A DNA stretch of 64,000 nucleotides from Bacillota bacterium (GTDB lineage Bacteria; Bacillota; UBA5301; Bu52), in assembly GCA_014896355.1 (NCBI GenBank), contig JADBKO010000015.1, positions 1 through 64,000 of the forward strand, given 5' to 3'. Positions 9,312 through 18,694 of this stretch are shown here, in pieces. Each line of letters starts with the position of its first letter. Positions within the stretch are counted from its first letter, which is position 1. Below the pieces are notes generated by a model. It did no database searches and was not told the DNA's origin. It worked only from the letters and a program-made list of their open reading frames with translations. Position numbers and translations under genes: made by a program.

Positions 9312-10194
9312 TCAAGGAGCCCGTGAACCGGCCCGGGAGAGGAGGGACAGGCTTCTGGAGAAGGCCGAAGGCCGGGGCGAAGCCGGGAGCCCGAGCCAGG
9401 CTGCTGGACTGCGGGTTGCGGTCACCTGGCCCCGGGGAGAAGGCACGCGCCGGGAGCAGCAGGCCCGAGAGCTGGCCCGGGCGGAAAATCTGCCCCTGCT
9501 GCCCCGGGGGGATTTGTCCCTGAAGGAGCTGTGGCGCGATTTTGACGCTCTCCTGGTGCTGGAAGACCGGGGCCTGACCCTGGTCTGGCCCCAGGGCAGG
9601 TGGCGTTTCCATCCCAATATGGCGGCCGTTCGCATCAAGAGGCTACTGGCAGGGCAGCGGGATCCCTTAGTGGAAGCCCTATGCCTTCGCCCGGGGGACC
9701 GCCTCCTGGACGCCACCCTCGGCTTGGGCAGCGACGCCATCATCGCCGCCCATGTGGTAGGTCCCTCCGGCTCGGTTTTGGCCTGCGAGGCCGCCCCTCT
9801 GGTGGCCATGGTGGTGGAGTGGGGCCTGCGGCACTGGCAGGGCCAGCCGCCGGAGCTGGTGGAGGCCATGCGGCGCATCCAGGTTCTGCGCCGTCCCCAC
9901 CTGGAGGTCTTGCGATCCTTGCCTGCCCGCAGCCTGGACTGTGTCTACTTCGATCCCATGTTCCGCCGGCCCCGGCTGGCTTCAGAGCCTCTGTGGCCGC
10001 TGCGCTTTTTCGCCTCGCAGGCTCCCCTGCAGGGCGAAGCTCTGCAGGAAGCCCTGCGGGTGGCGCGGCGGCGGGTGGTGGTCAGGGAGCAGGCCGGTTC
10101 TCCCGAATTCGCCCGTCTGGGGATCCGCCATTTCGTGCCGGAGGGGCGCCGCAAAGGAGTCGTCTACGGATGGCTGCAACCCGTCTCATCGTGA
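9247..10194 (+). CDS. RsmJ-like class I SAM-dependent methyltransferase
   Basis: A Rossmann-fold methyltransferase: motif I LLDATLGLGSDA lies about 155 residues after the ATG, LACEAAP follows for motif II, and CVYFDPMF is the motif IV Asp-Pro region. The layout resembles the RsmJ (UPF0341) group that modifies 16S rRNA, and relatives sit beside miaA in Firmicutes; the true target is not known here. The start is uncertain. Homology begins near base 9410, the only in-frame ATG nearby (9247) lies inside mutL without a Shine-Dalgarno, and a strong AGGAGG at 9340-9345 stands 9 bases before an in-frame CTG at 9355. It overlaps miaA by 25 bases. Confidence 0.72.
   Translation: MGGPLGGVSPPPIWQDGSNGIDQGAREPARERRDRLLEKAEGRGEAGSPSQAAGLRVAVTWPRGEGTRREQQARELARAENLPLLPRGDLSLKELWRDFDALLVLEDRGLTLVWPQGRWRFHPNMAAVRIKRLLAGQRDPLVEALCLRPGDRLLDATLGLGSDAIIAAHVVGPSGSVLACEAAPLVAMVVEWGLRHWQGQPPELVEAMRRIQVLRRPHLEVLRSLPARSLDCVYFDPMFRRPRLASEPLWPLRFFASQAPLQGEALQEALRVARRRVVVREQAGSPEFARLGIRHFVPEGRRKGVVYGWLQPVSS
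9340..9357 (+). promoter_or_regulatory. Shine-Dalgarno before a possible CTG start of the methyltransferase
   Basis: AGGAGG at 9340-9345 is followed after 9 bases by CTG 9355, in frame with the methyltransferase and just past the mutL stop. No ATG, GTG or TTG occurs in that frame between 9250 and the start of the conserved domain. If this is used, the protein starts about 18 residues before its first conserved strand. Confidence 0.35.
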
Positions 10195-11126
10195 TCGCCG
10201 GCCCCACAGCCACGGGCAAGAGCGCGGCGGCGGTGGCCTTAGCCCGGCGGATCGGCGGTGAGGTGGTGTCCGCCGATTCCATGCAGGTCTACTGCGGCCT
10301 GGAGATTGCCACAGCCCAGGTGCCGCCGGCGGAGCGGCAGGGCATTCCCCACCATCTCATGGGGATTCTTCCGCCGGAAACGGAGTTCACGGTAGCCGCT
10401 TACCAGGAGATGGCCGACGCCGTCATCGCCGGAATTCGGGGACGCGGCCGCTGGCCCATCCTGGTGGGAGGCACGGGGCTTTACATCAAAGCCGTGGTGG
10501 ACGGCTTTCTTTTCCCGGGTCCGGGGCGGGACCCGGCCTTGCGCGCCAGGCTGGAAGAGGAGGCCGAAACCCAGGGGGACCAGGCGTTATACGCCCGGCT
10601 GCAGAAGGTGGACCCGGCGGCCGCAGCCCGGATTCATCCGGGAGACCGCCGCCGGGTGGTGCGCGCTTTGGAGGTCTACCTGCTGACCGGCATCCCTATC
10701 TCCGTACACCAAGAGAGACAAAAGAGCCGCCCACCCCGCTACGATGCAGCCATGTTTGCCCTCACCTGCCCCCGGGAAGAACTGTACGACCGGATCAACC
10801 GCCGGGTGGAGGTTCAACTGACCCAGGGGCTGGTGGAGGAGGCCCGCCGCCTGCAATCCCGCGGCGTAGGCCCCCACCTCACGGCCTGGCAGGCCCTGGG
10901 CCTCAAGGAGATCCGGCCGTACCTGGATGGCCAAGTGCCGCTGGCCGAGGCGGTGGAACTTCTGAAGCGCAACACCCGGCGGTATGCCAAGCGCCAGCTC
11001 ACCTGGTTCCGGCAGGACCCGCGCTACATCTGGCTGGATTCCTGCCACCTGGGGGTGGAGGGTGTGGTCCGGGAGATCTTACGCTGCATCAAAGGAAGGT
11101 GGCCGGACTTACCGAACTATTTCTAA
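10170..11126 (+). CDS. miaA: tRNA dimethylallyltransferase
   Basis: Transfers a dimethylallyl group to N6 of A37 in tRNAs reading UNN codons; MiaB then adds the methylthio group. The 318-residue protein carries the P-loop GPTATGKS (residues 11-18), the SADSMQVY motif near 36-43 that binds substrate, and the HLTAWQALGLKE segment that is typical of the family. The ATG at 10170 is preceded by GGAG and lies inside the methyltransferase gene (25-base overlap), so the two are translationally coupled. The much longer open frame upstream is not coding. hfq follows 25 bases later, the same miaA-hfq order as in many bacteria. Confidence 0.96.
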   Translation: MAATRLIVIAGPTATGKSAAAVALARRIGGEVVSADSMQVYCGLEIATAQVPPAERQGIPHHLMGILPPETEFTVAAYQEMADAVIAGIRGRGRWPILVGGTGLYIKAVVDGFLFPGPGRDPALRARLEEEAETQGDQALYARLQKVDPAAAARIHPGDRRRVVRALEVYLLTGIPISVHQERQKSRPPRYDAAMFALTCPREELYDRINRRVEVQLTQGLVEEARRLQSRGVGPHLTAWQALGLKEIRPYLDGQVPLAEAVELLKRNTRRYAKRQLTWFRQDPRYIWLDSCHLGVEGVVREILRCIKGRWPDLPNYF

Positions 11127-11151
11127 CGAAGCGCAAAGGGGGCTGGCGGGG

Positions 11152-11430
11152 ATGAACAAGGCGCCGCTCAATCTTCAGGACGGGTTCCTGAACCAGATGC
11201 GTAAAGAAGGCGTTCCCGTGGTGGTGCACCTTTTGGACGGCCGGGAATTGCGAGGGCTGGTCAGGGGATTCGACAACTTCACCGTGATGCTGGAAAGCGA
11301 AGGCCGTACGGAGATGGTCTACAAGCACGCGGTGAGCACCATGCACGCCGGCCTGCCGGGGCGGCCCGCCGAAACCCAGGCACCCTCCGGACGCCCTGGG
11401 CCCGAAGACTCCACCGCGCCCGAACGCTAG
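11152..11430 (+). CDS. hfq: RNA-binding protein Hfq
   Basis: An Sm-like hexameric RNA chaperone. The 92-residue protein has Sm1 (NLQDGFLNQMRKEGVPVVVHLLDG region, residues 7-30) and the Sm2 motif YKHAVSTM near 60-67, the KHA/IST signature of Hfq. The last ~25 residues are a Pro/Glu-rich unstructured tail, somewhat longer than in Bacillus Hfq. The start ATG has AAAGGGGG upstream. It is probably co-transcribed with miaA. Confidence 0.95.
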   Translation: MNKAPLNLQDGFLNQMRKEGVPVVVHLLDGRELRGLVRGFDNFTVMLESEGRTEMVYKHAVSTMHAGLPGRPAETQAPSGRPGPEDSTAPER

Positions 11431-11529
11431 TCCGCCACTTTCCACCTCCGGGCCAGGCACCCTCAAGCCCCTGCCACGTATATTGGTAGCACGGAAAACA
11501 GGACGAAACGGCTACGGGAGGCAGGGGCG

Positions 11530-12738
11530 TTGTCGAACACGCGACCGTCTGCGCCGGCGGGCCCGGGCGACTTTCCCGCATGGCAGCGAATCATGGCCGA
11601 CGTGGCGGAGGGCAGGATCAATCCCTCCGAAGCCGTGCGCCGCCTCGTGCTCGTCCGGGGCGGAGGGGCGCGCTCCGCCATGCCCACAACTCCGCCGGAG
11701 GGGTACTTCGGCCCGCGTCCGGCTTTGTCCGCGGTGCCGGCGGCGGAGGCGGCCGATGCAGCCGAGCTCCGGCGCCGCCATCTGGAGGAGGCCCGGCGGG
11801 AACTGGCCACCATGCCCGGCCTGCGGTCGGTCAAAGAGACGGTGGAGGAGCTTCTGGCTTGGGTTCAGGTGCAGCGCTGGCGCATGCGGGAAAACCTGAG
11901 CAGTGAACCCCCGGTCCTGCATATGGTTTTCCGAGGCAACCCGGGAACGGGCAAGACCACGGTGGCCCGCCTCATCGGGCGCATGCTGCGGGACATGGGG
12001 GTCTTGAGCAAGGGGCATCTGGTGGAGGTGGAGCGGGCCGATCTGGTGGGGGAATACATCGGCCATACGGCCCAGAAGACGCGTGAGCAGATCAAACAGG
12101 CCCTGGGCGGAATCCTGTTTGTGGACGAAGCATATTCCCTGGCCCGGGGCGGAGAACGGGATTTCGGTAAAGAGGCCATTGACGTTCTGGTGCGGGCCAT
12201 GGAGAACCACCGCGACAATCTGGCTGTGATCTTCGCCGGCTACCCTGCCGAAATGGACCGCTTTCTGCGGGCCAACCCGGGCCTGGTCTCCCGGCTGCCG
12301 ATCCAGATCGACTTTCCGGATTATGCCACAGACGAGCTTTTACAGATTGCCGATCTAATGTGCCAGCAACGGCAATATAGATTAACGGAGGAGGGACGGG
12401 CAAGGCTGCGTGAGTTTCTGGAGACCGAACGGCGGGCGGTGAATTTCGGCAATGCCCGTACCGTCCGCAACATTCTGGAAGCCGCCATCCGCCAGCAGGC
12501 GCTGCGGTTGGTAGGCCGCAACCTGCCGGTGGACCGTGACAGACTCATGCAGATCGAGGCCCAGGATGTGTCTGCTGCGGTGAAACGCCTGTTTGGGGAA
12601 GGCAAGGCTCCCGCAGCGGGCCGGGAGAGCGAAGCCGGGGAATCTCCGGCGGCCGCCGGCAGGGATGCCGCCATGCAGAGGCTGGCTCAGGCTCTGGGCT
12701 TGCTGGCCGGCCCGTGGACAGGTGAGAACGCCATATAG
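11530..12738 (+). CDS. spoVK: Stage V sporulation protein K-type AAA ATPase
   Basis: A CbxX/CfxQ-family AAA+ ATPase needed for spore maturation in Bacillus. In the 402-residue protein the first ~95 residues are poorly conserved; the ATPase core has Walker [10 protein letters not shown] near 136-144, Walker [11 protein letters not shown] near 194-203, a sensor region [10 protein letters not shown] and the arginine-finger stretch [14 protein letters not shown]. The C-terminal ~50 residues are Ala/Gly-rich. The start is TTG with GGGAGG about 7 bases upstream. Its place after miaA-hfq matches the Bacillus order. In B. subtilis the gene depends on sigma-E; no clear sigma-E promoter was found here. 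Confidence 0.9.
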   Translation: MSNTRPSAPAGPGDFPAWQRIMADVAEGRINPSEAVRRLVLVRGGGARSAMPTTPPEGYFGPRPALSAVPAAEAADAAELRRRHLEEARRELATMPGLRSVKETVEELLAWVQVQRWRMRENLSSEPPVLHMVFRGNPGTGKTTVARLIGRMLRDMGVLSKGHLVEVERADLVGEYIGHTAQKTREQIKQALGGILFVDEAYSLARGGERDFGKEAIDVLVRAMENHRDNLAVIFAGYPAEMDRFLRANPGLVSRLPIQIDFPDYATDELLQIADLMCQQRQYRLTEEGRARLREFLETERRAVNFGNARTVRNILEAAIRQQALRLVGRNLPVDRDRLMQIEAQDVSAAVKRLFGEGKAPAAGRESEAGESPAAAGRDAAMQRLAQALGLLAGPWTGENAI

Positions 12739-12759
12739 GGCTGCGGTGGGGAGGAGAGC

Positions 12760-13374
12760 ATGGCCGTGCAGCAGGGCGTGGTCATCGGCAAGACCAATGT
12801 GGGCAAGACCCTTTTTACCATCAATTTCGCCAGTTACTGCGGCGTACAGGAGATGCACATTTCCTTCCGCGAACCGGATGGCCGCCGCAGCAGCCGGGTC
12901 CTGCAGCGGGAGGACGCCGCCGCCGAATTGGCAGGGCCGGAGCCCCACAAGACCCGGCGCCTGCAAAGCATCAGCCTGGAGCTGCCGGTGGGCAAAGGGA
13001 CCCGGCACCTGGAGCTCGTGGACACATCGGGCCTCACGGACTACGTACACCGGGACGTGGAGGTCCGCCGGGCCATCGCCCAGTCCCTGGCCATGATCCG
13101 GGATGCGGCCCTGATCCTGCACATGGTGGATGCGGCGTTGGTGGGCGAGTCCGGCCCCGTGGCAGGGCTGGGGGAGGTGGACTATCAGGTGGCCCAGTTC
13201 GCCCAGATGCGGCGCGGTTATGCGATCCTGGCCAACAAAATGGATCTTCCCGCCGCAGCCCGGGGGCTGGAGCTCGTTCGTTCCGAGTTTGCCGGACATG
13301 TGATCCTGCCGGTTTCCGCCCTACACTGGCTGGGGTTCCGGGAGGTCAAACAGTTTGTGGCCCATGCCCTCTGA
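12760..13374 (+). CDS. Small P-loop GTPase-like protein
   Basis: A 204-residue protein with G1 GKTNVGKT (residues 10-17), a G3-like DTSG near 88-91 and G4 NKMD near 159-162, so it should bind guanine nucleotide. It ends in an alpha/beta domain without the KH or effector domains of Era or Der. Similar GTPase genes sit between spoVK and dapF in several Clostridia-type genomes; none is characterised as far as I know. A strong GGGGAGGAG precedes the ATG. The next gene starts inside its last codons, and a third small gene follows by overlap, so the three are likely one functional unit. Specific role unknown. Confidence 0.8.
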   Translation: MAVQQGVVIGKTNVGKTLFTINFASYCGVQEMHISFREPDGRRSSRVLQREDAAAELAGPEPHKTRRLQSISLELPVGKGTRHLELVDTSGLTDYVHRDVEVRRAIAQSLAMIRDAALILHMVDAALVGESGPVAGLGEVDYQVAQFAQMRRGYAILANKMDLPAAARGLELVRSEFAGHVILPVSALHWLGFREVKQFVAHAL

Positions 13375-13945
13375 TCTGGTGGTGAAAGCCGGGGCGGAGC
13401 TGGCAGCCGCCCTGGCCACAGGCGTGGCCGTGAAGCTGATGGACGATGCCCTGGATGACAGCACCCCGGCCACCACGGGCAACATCGCCTATGCACTGCT
13501 CTTTCTCAGCCTGGGGGCGGTTTTTCAACCTGCCTGGGCAGCCACACTTTTTCTGGCCAGCTACGCGGCGGGCATGGCCTTTTCCGGGCACCCGATCCTG
13601 CCCAGCCGGCTGCCGGCGTGGCTGGAGTCCGTTCTGGCGGTGGGGGTGGGGCTGGCCTACGCCGGCGCTGCGGAGATGATCGCTGCTCTGGCCGCCATTG
13701 TGCTGGTGCAGGCTGTGGACCATTGGGTGGATCGGGATCTGGACCGCGCCCGGGGGCGGGTGGACAACTGGGTGCTGCAACTGGGGGTTTGGCCCGCAGC
13801 GCTCTTGGCTTTGACGGCTTTCTCGGCCGGGGTTCTCTGCAGCCCCTGGAAGCTGGGGGCCGTAGCCGTGGCTGCTGCGTTGGTCAGCCGGTGGGCGCCG
13901 GACCAGGCCCAAATTCCGGGGGAGGAGGAAATCCGGTGGTGCTGA
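13355..13945 (+). CDS. Uncharacterised integral membrane protein with Asp-rich motifs
   Basis: A 196-residue protein, mostly hydrophobic, with about five to six membrane segments. Two Asp-rich stretches stand out: KLMDDALDD near residues 28-36 and DHWVDRDLDRARGR near 125-138. Pairs of Asp-rich motifs at membrane faces recall metal-diphosphate binding in prenyltransferase-type enzymes, but the overall size and pattern do not let me assign it. TTG 13355 has GGAGG 9 bases upstream; ATG 13364 is the alternative. It overlaps the end of the GTPase gene and is overlapped by the next small gene. Confidence 0.68.
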   Translation: MWPMPSDLVVKAGAELAAALATGVAVKLMDDALDDSTPATTGNIAYALLFLSLGAVFQPAWAATLFLASYAAGMAFSGHPILPSRLPAWLESVLAVGVGLAYAGAAEMIAALAAIVLVQAVDHWVDRDLDRARGRVDNWVLQLGVWPAALLALTAFSAGVLCSPWKLGAVAVAAALVSRWAPDQAQIPGEEEIRWC

Positions 13946-14253
13946 GCGCTGCTCCCATGATGTGGTTTCTGGTCGGCGCCGTCGCTGGCATTTTGGCCGG
14001 TTTCCTGCTGGGGCGGTGGAGCGGCCGTTGGCAGGGATTCCGCCGAGGCCAAGCCTTCGCTGTGCTGGATCTGAAGCGGCAATTCTTCCAGTTCGACCGC
14101 TGTCCGGTCTGCGGCCACCAGGTCCCGCGTACAGCGGAGCCTTCGGTCCGTCCGGAATTGCGGCCCCAGGCGCCTTTCCGGCCGCTGCAGGCCTTCCCTT
14201 CTCCTGCGGACGGTGGGGATCTGTCTTCACAAAGCAGGGCCCCCGTGTTATAG
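13936..14253 (+). CDS. Small single-pass membrane protein with a CxxC pair
   Basis: A 105-residue protein not assignable to a family by eye. It has one membrane helix (about residues 5-24, WFLVGAVAGILAGFLLG), a basic stretch, a short helix and then CPVCGHQVP near 55-63, a zinc-knuckle-like pair, and a Pro-rich tail. GTG 13936 (or 13939) is supported by GGGGGAGGAGG just upstream and by a 10-base overlap with the membrane protein before it. It lies 26 bases before dapF. The strong ribosome site and coupling make it likely to be real. Confidence 0.6.
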   Translation: MVLSAAPMMWFLVGAVAGILAGFLLGRWSGRWQGFRRGQAFAVLDLKRQFFQFDRCPVCGHQVPRTAEPSVRPELRPQAPFRPLQAFPSPADGGDLSSQSRAPVL

Positions 14254-14279
14254 TGGCGAAAGGAAAGGCTGGAGTTCAC

Positions 14280-15152
14280 GTGCGTTTCACCAAAATGCAG
14301 GGATTGGGCAACGACTACATTTACGTGGATGCCCTGGAGCAGGAGGTTCCCAGCCCGGCGCTTCTGAGCCGGGGCATCAGCGACCGCCATTTCGGCATCG
14401 GGGGAGACGGGCTGATTCTGCTTTTGCCTGCCACGCGCCCGGACGCCGACTTCCGCATGCGGATCTTCAATGCCGACGGCAGCGAGGCAAAGATGTGCGG
14501 CAACGGCATCCGCTGTCTGGCCCGCTACATCTATACCCGCGGCCTGTTGCAGCGCCCCGAGCTGCACATCGAAACCCTGGCGGGCGTGCGCACGGTGTGG
14601 CTCACGCTGGAGGGCGGGAAGGTGACCGGCGCGCGGGTGGACATGGGCGAGCCGGTGCTGGAGCCCCAGCGCATCCCCATGGCTGCTTCCGGCCCGGAAT
14701 TCGTGCGCCAGCCGCTGCCATTCGAAATTCAAGGAAACCGCCTGGAGGTTTTGGCCACGGCGGTATCCATGGGCAATCCCCATTGCGTCCTGGAAGTGGA
14801 GGATACGGCCAAGGCCCCGGTGGAAACCTGGGGGCCGGCGATCGAACACCATCCCGCCTTCCCTGAGCGGGTGAACGTGGAATTCGTCCAGGTGCTGGAG
14901 AGCGGACATTTGAAGGTCCGGGTCTGGGAACGGGGCAGCGGGGAAACCCTGGCCTGTGGCACGGGAGCCTGTGCCAGCCTGGTGGCTGCGCACCGCTGGG
15001 GGAAAACCGGCCGCCGGGCTCAGGTGAGCCTTCCCGGCGGGTCGCTGGAAATTGAGTGGGGCCCGGACGGACATGTCTATATGACCGGCCCCGCTGTGGA
15101 AGTCTTCGAAGGGGACTTTGACCCTTGGCAATTCCTGCCCGCCGAATCCTGA
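14280..15152 (+). CDS. dapF: Diaminopimelate epimerase
   Basis: Converts LL- to meso-diaminopimelate for lysine and peptidoglycan. The 290-residue protein starts MRFTKMQGLGNDY, and both active-site cysteines are present: MCGNGIRC (Cys73) and ACGTGACAS (about Cys226). GTG is used as start, with GGAG 5 bases upstream; the open frame runs further back but has no homology there. dapL follows after 30 bases, so the direct aminotransferase route to diaminopimelate (LL-DAP from tetrahydrodipicolinate in one step) is encoded together. Confidence 0.96.
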   Translation: MRFTKMQGLGNDYIYVDALEQEVPSPALLSRGISDRHFGIGGDGLILLLPATRPDADFRMRIFNADGSEAKMCGNGIRCLARYIYTRGLLQRPELHIETLAGVRTVWLTLEGGKVTGARVDMGEPVLEPQRIPMAASGPEFVRQPLPFEIQGNRLEVLATAVSMGNPHCVLEVEDTAKAPVETWGPAIEHHPAFPERVNVEFVQVLESGHLKVRVWERGSGETLACGTGACASLVAAHRWGKTGRRAQVSLPGGSLEIEWGPDGHVYMTGPAVEVFEGDFDPWQFLPAES

Positions 15153-15182
15153 CCCGTATAACATAAAGGGAGACCATGATTC

Positions 15183-16355
15183 ATGACGGAGACAGCTGAA
15201 CGGTTGCACCGGCTCCCGCGCTATCTGTTTGCCGAGATCGACCGGCAAATTGCCGCGGCCCGCGCCCGCGGCGTGGATGTCATCAGCTTCGGCATCGGGG
15301 ACCCGGATCTTCCCACGCCGGCGCCGGTGGTGGATGCCTTGGAGCAGGCAGCGCGGGAGCCGGAAAACCACCGCTACCCCTCCTACGAAGGAATGCCGGC
15401 GTTCCGCCGCGCCGTAGCCCAATGGTACGCCCGCCGCTTCGGGGTGGAGCTGGATGCCGACACGGAGATCATCGCCCTCATCGGGTCCAAGGAAGGCATC
15501 GCCCACATCTCCTGGTGTTTTGTGGATCCCGGCGACATGAATCTGGTTCCGGACCCCGGTTATCCGGTCTACGCAGCGGGTACCCTTTTGGCCGGCGGTA
15601 CAGCCTACCCCTTGCCTTTGCTGCCGGAGAGGGGCTTTCTGCCCGACCTGCAGGCCGTTCCGGCGGAGGTCGCGCGTAAAGCCAAGATTCTCTTCCTGAA
15701 CTACCCGAACAACCCCACCGGCGCCGTGGCCTCCCTGGAGTTTTTCCAGGAGGCTGTGGCCTTCGCCCGGAAATATGATATCCTCATTTGCCACGACGCT
15801 GCCTACACGGAGGTGGCCTTTGACGGTTATCGAGCGCCCAGCTTCCTGCAGACCCCCGGTGCCAAGGACGTGGGCATCGAGTTCCACTCCTTGAGCAAGA
15901 CCTACAACATGACCGGGTGGCGCTTGGGCTGGGCGGCAGGAAACCGCGATGCCATCGAGGCTTTGGGACGGCTGAAGACGAACGTGGATTCCGGCGTGTT
16001 CCAGGCCATCCAATATGCGGGGATCCAGGCGCTACAAGCGCCGCCGGAACTCATGTCCGCTACCCTGCAGGCCTATGATGAGAGGCGCCGGCTCCTCGCC
16101 GAAGGCCTGAGGCGCCTGGGATGGCCGGTGCAGGCTCCCCGGGCCAGCATTTACTTCTGGATTCCTGTGCCCCACGGCTATACCTCCACGGAGTTCTCCA
16201 GTCTCGTGCTGGACAAGGCCGGGGTCTTCCTGACCCCCGGCATCGGCTACGGAGAGCACGGGGAAGGCTATATGCGCCTTTCCATCACGCTGCCTACGCA
16301 ACGGTTGAGAGAAGGGTTGAAGCGGCTGGAGGAAGCGGGAATCCGCTATGCTTGA
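15183..16355 (+). CDS. dapL: LL-diaminopimelate aminotransferase
   Basis: A PLP enzyme that turns tetrahydrodipicolinate and glutamate directly into LL-diaminopimelate. The 390-residue class I/II aminotransferase has [11 protein letters not shown] near residues 38-48, NYPNNPTGA near 174-182 and the PLP lysine in [14 protein letters not shown] (about Lys239). Pairing with dapF supports DapL over a generic aminotransferase. Its end overlaps the next gene by 8 bases. Confidence 0.93.
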   Translation: MTETAERLHRLPRYLFAEIDRQIAAARARGVDVISFGIGDPDLPTPAPVVDALEQAAREPENHRYPSYEGMPAFRRAVAQWYARRFGVELDADTEIIALIGSKEGIAHISWCFVDPGDMNLVPDPGYPVYAAGTLLAGGTAYPLPLLPERGFLPDLQAVPAEVARKAKILFLNYPNNPTGAVASLEFFQEAVAFARKYDILICHDAAYTEVAFDGYRAPSFLQTPGAKDVGIEFHSLSKTYNMTGWRLGWAAGNRDAIEALGRLKTNVDSGVFQAIQYAGIQALQAPPELMSATLQAYDERRRLLAEGLRRLGWPVQAPRASIYFWIPVPHGYTSTEFSSLVLDKAGVFLTPGIGYGEHGEGYMRLSITLPTQRLREGLKRLEEAGIRYA

Positions 16356-17751
16356 ACCCACGGAACACGCCCGCCGGGGGGCGCAGTACGCAGCCCTGAC
16401 CGACCTCTTCCGCTGGCTGGGCGTCAGCCCGGCTTGGCTGAGGCTGGCGGAGCGCATTGAGACGGACCTGCAGCCCCTCTGGACGCTACGGCAGCCCCTG
16501 GAGGAGTACAACCAGCTGAAAGTGCTGGCCGCGTTGCAGGAGCAGGATCTGACGCCGGTGGCGTTGGCGGGCAGCACCGGATACGGATATGGAGATGTGG
16601 GACGGGAAGGCTTGGAAGCAGCCTATGCCCGGGTTTTTGGCGCCGAGGCGGCCTTGGTACGCCCACAGATTGCCTCCGGCACCCACGCTCTGAAGGCTGC
16701 GCTTTTCGGCCTGCTGCGGCCAGGGGACACCCTCATCAGCGCCACAGGGGCACCCTACGACACCCTGCAGACCGTGATCGGCGTCCGGCCGGCGGGGCGG
16801 AAGGACAGCGGCAAGGTGCACGCAGCAGGCCCCCAGGCCGACATTCCACATGCCGCCGGAGCGGAGGGAACCTTGCGCCAGTGGGGAATCGATTATGTGG
16901 AAGTGCCGCTGACCGCAGCCCATCACATCGATGTGGAGGCTTTGCTGCAGGCCATGCGGGGGCGGCGGGGCGTCGTCCTTTTGCAGCGTTCCCGCGGGTA
17001 CAGCCTGCGGCCCAGCCTGTCCATGGCCGAGCTGGAGCCGGCTTTACGGGCCGTGGCCGCCCATGGCGAAGGACGCTTCCGGACCGTCGTGGACAACTGC
17101 TACGGGGAGTTTGTGGAGGGACGCGAACCGCCGGAGGCCGGCGCGGACCTGGCGGTGGGTTCGCTGATCAAGAACCCAGGCGGAGGCCTGGCCCCGTCGG
17201 GCGGATACGTGGCTGGAAAACGAGACCTGGTGGAACAGGTGGCAGCCAGCGTTACCGCACCTGGCCTGGGGCTGGAGGTAGGGGCCACCTACGGGTGGCT
17301 GCTGCCGGTCTTTCAAGGGCTGTTCCTGGCCCCCACCTTGGTGGGACAGGCCTTGCGCGGTGCCATGTTTGCCGCCGCCCTGTGGGAACATCTCGGTTTT
17401 TCCGTGTCACCGCGGCCGCAGGAAGAGCGCACGGATCTCGTCCAGTGCATCGTCTTGGGGGAACCCCGCCGTCTGCAGCAGTTCTGCCAAGCCATTCAGC
17501 GGGCCGGCGTGGTGGACAGCCGGGCCCGGCCCACGGCGTGGGATATGCCCGGATACGCAGACCAGGTGATCATGGCCGCCGGCGGGTTCATCTCCGGCTC
17601 GTCCAGCGAGCTCTCCGCTGACGCACCCATGCGGCCGCCGTACGCCGTCTTTCTCCAAGGGGGCTTGGTCTACCCTCAGATCAAACTGGGGAATCTGCTG
17701 GCAGCTCAGGAGATTGTGGGCGAACCTCCCCGCAGGGAGCGGTTATCCTGA
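16348..17751 (+). CDS. ynbB: YnbB-type PLP enzyme (methionine gamma-lyase family, 'aluminium resistance protein')
   Basis: A 467-residue PLP-dependent protein of the family often named aluminium resistance or methionine gamma-lyase-like; the real reaction is not established. Family marks are [13 protein letters not shown] near 72-84, [10 protein letters not shown] and the PLP lysine in [17 protein letters not shown] (about Lys275). A ~30-residue Gly/Ala/His-rich insert follows the GVRPAG segment (about 150-175) and is probably a loop peculiar to this lineage. In Bacillus the ynbB gene lies close to spoVK and hfq, as here. It overlaps dapL by 8 bases. Confidence 0.88.
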   Translation: MLEPTEHARRGAQYAALTDLFRWLGVSPAWLRLAERIETDLQPLWTLRQPLEEYNQLKVLAALQEQDLTPVALAGSTGYGYGDVGREGLEAAYARVFGAEAALVRPQIASGTHALKAALFGLLRPGDTLISATGAPYDTLQTVIGVRPAGRKDSGKVHAAGPQADIPHAAGAEGTLRQWGIDYVEVPLTAAHHIDVEALLQAMRGRRGVVLLQRSRGYSLRPSLSMAELEPALRAVAAHGEGRFRTVVDNCYGEFVEGREPPEAGADLAVGSLIKNPGGGLAPSGGYVAGKRDLVEQVAASVTAPGLGLEVGATYGWLLPVFQGLFLAPTLVGQALRGAMFAAALWEHLGFSVSPRPQEERTDLVQCIVLGEPRRLQQFCQAIQRAGVVDSRARPTAWDMPGYADQVIMAAGGFISGSSSELSADAPMRPPYAVFLQGGLVYPQIKLGNLLAAQEIVGEPPRRERLS

Positions 17752-17839
17752 CCAATCCCCCGACCGGCCAGGAGAATGACCCGGATGGACCGCGGAATCA
17801 GCCTCCGCAGGATTTGCACGAACTCTTTCTCGATTGGAG

Positions 17840-17866
17840 GAAGATCTTCTTCTTTTCTTCTTTTCT
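17840..17866 (+). terminator. Possible terminator after ynbB
   Basis: GAAGA (17840-17844), a 3-base loop and TCTTC (17848-17852) are followed by a pyrimidine-rich run with several T stretches. The stem is short, so termination may be weak. The 249 bases between ynbB and speD otherwise hold only a promoter candidate and no convincing gene. Confidence 0.35.
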
Positions 17867-17911
17867 GCCGCCCCCACCGAAAAACTGGGGATGGCTCAGG
17901 CGGTAATCCTG

Positions 17912-17938
17912 TTGACTTTGGGGGGGGATCTGATAGAA
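17912..17938 (+). promoter_or_regulatory. Possible promoter of speD
   Basis: TTGACT (17912-17917) and TAGAAT (17933-17938) are separated by 15 bases, shorter than ideal. They lie about 60 bases before the speD start and after the possible ynbB terminator. Confidence 0.4.
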
Positions 17939-18000
17939 TTTAGAAAGTCGGCCAAACTGGAGGTGCCGCCATTTCACCGTAAGGGGGGCAAAGATGGTAG

Positions 18001-18417
18001 ATGGCAAACGCTTTGGGACGTCATATCTTGTGTGAGCTCAACGGATGTGACCCTGAAGTGCTGGATGACCGGAAGACCATCGAACAAATCATGGTTCAGG
18101 CTGCACTGGTGGCAGGCGCCGAAATCCGCGAAGTCGCCTTCCACAAGTTCAGCCCCCAGGGCGTCAGCGGTGTGGTGGTGATTTCTGAATCGCACCTGAC
18201 GATCCACACGTGGCCAGAGCTCGGCTACGCAGCAGTCGATGTGTTCACCTGCGGAGAGCAGGTGGAGCCCTGGGAAGCCTGCGATTATATCGTAGAGCAC
18301 CTTCATGCCACAGACTTTCAGGCCACCGAAATCCAGCGCGGTGTGGCGTCCCATGGTGAGGCGGTACTGCAGCAGCAGGTGGTGGGAGAAATCGGCGGCC
18401 TGCGCAAGATCTCGTGA
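18001..18417 (+). CDS. speD: S-adenosylmethionine decarboxylase proenzyme
   Basis: Makes decarboxylated SAM, the aminopropyl donor for spermidine. The 138-residue protein is the short Bacillus-type (class 1b) form. Self-cleavage should occur within SESHLTIH between Glu63 and Ser64, with Ser64 becoming the pyruvoyl group; His69 and Cys84 (FTCGEQ) of the active site are also present. ATG 18001 follows AAGGGGGGCAAAG; an earlier ATG at 17994 is in another frame. No spermidine synthase gene is nearby, so it seems to stand alone. A terminator lies about 220 bases downstream. Confidence 0.96.
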   Translation: MANALGRHILCELNGCDPEVLDDRKTIEQIMVQAALVAGAEIREVAFHKFSPQGVSGVVVISESHLTIHTWPELGYAAVDVFTCGEQVEPWEACDYIVEHLHATDFQATEIQRGVASHGEAVLQQQVVGEIGGLRKIS

Positions 18418-18633
18418 ACCTCGGTGGCCGGTGTGGTCCCGGCCGGATGCCCCGATCGCCATCGCAGCCGCCAAAGGCGACGAGATGTTGATCCGTAGTC
18501 CGTAGGAAGAAGATCCGTCAGGCAAATATGGCCTAAGGGGTGAAAAACCTTCTTTATGGATGTTGAAGCGAACAGATCGTTGAGATCCTGTCGCTCTCCG
18601 TTTCTTGCAGTTGACCTTTGATGCCGCTTCCGA

Positions 18634-18659
18634 GCCAAAAGGAAGTGGCCTTTTTTTTT
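18634..18659 (+). terminator. Intrinsic terminator downstream of speD
   Basis: AAAAGG (18637-18642) pairs with CCTTTT (18649-18654) across a 6-base loop and runs into nine T residues (18651-18659). GCCA/TGGC pairing is an alternative stem. It ends the speD transcript before the sigH promoter. Confidence 0.65.
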
Positions 18660-18694
18660 GCCCCGACCAGGACGGGCTATGCCTCAAACGCGCC

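Noticed and set aside
13884-16013. A 709-codon minus-strand open frame opposite dapF and dapL
   Set aside because: It is fully antisense to two enzymes with all catalytic residues, and its translation is His/Gln/Arg-rich without recognisable motifs.
17752-18000. Small frames between ynbB and speD
   Set aside because: Short frames exist, but none has a usual start with a ribosome site, and the composition is dominated by a pyrimidine tract.
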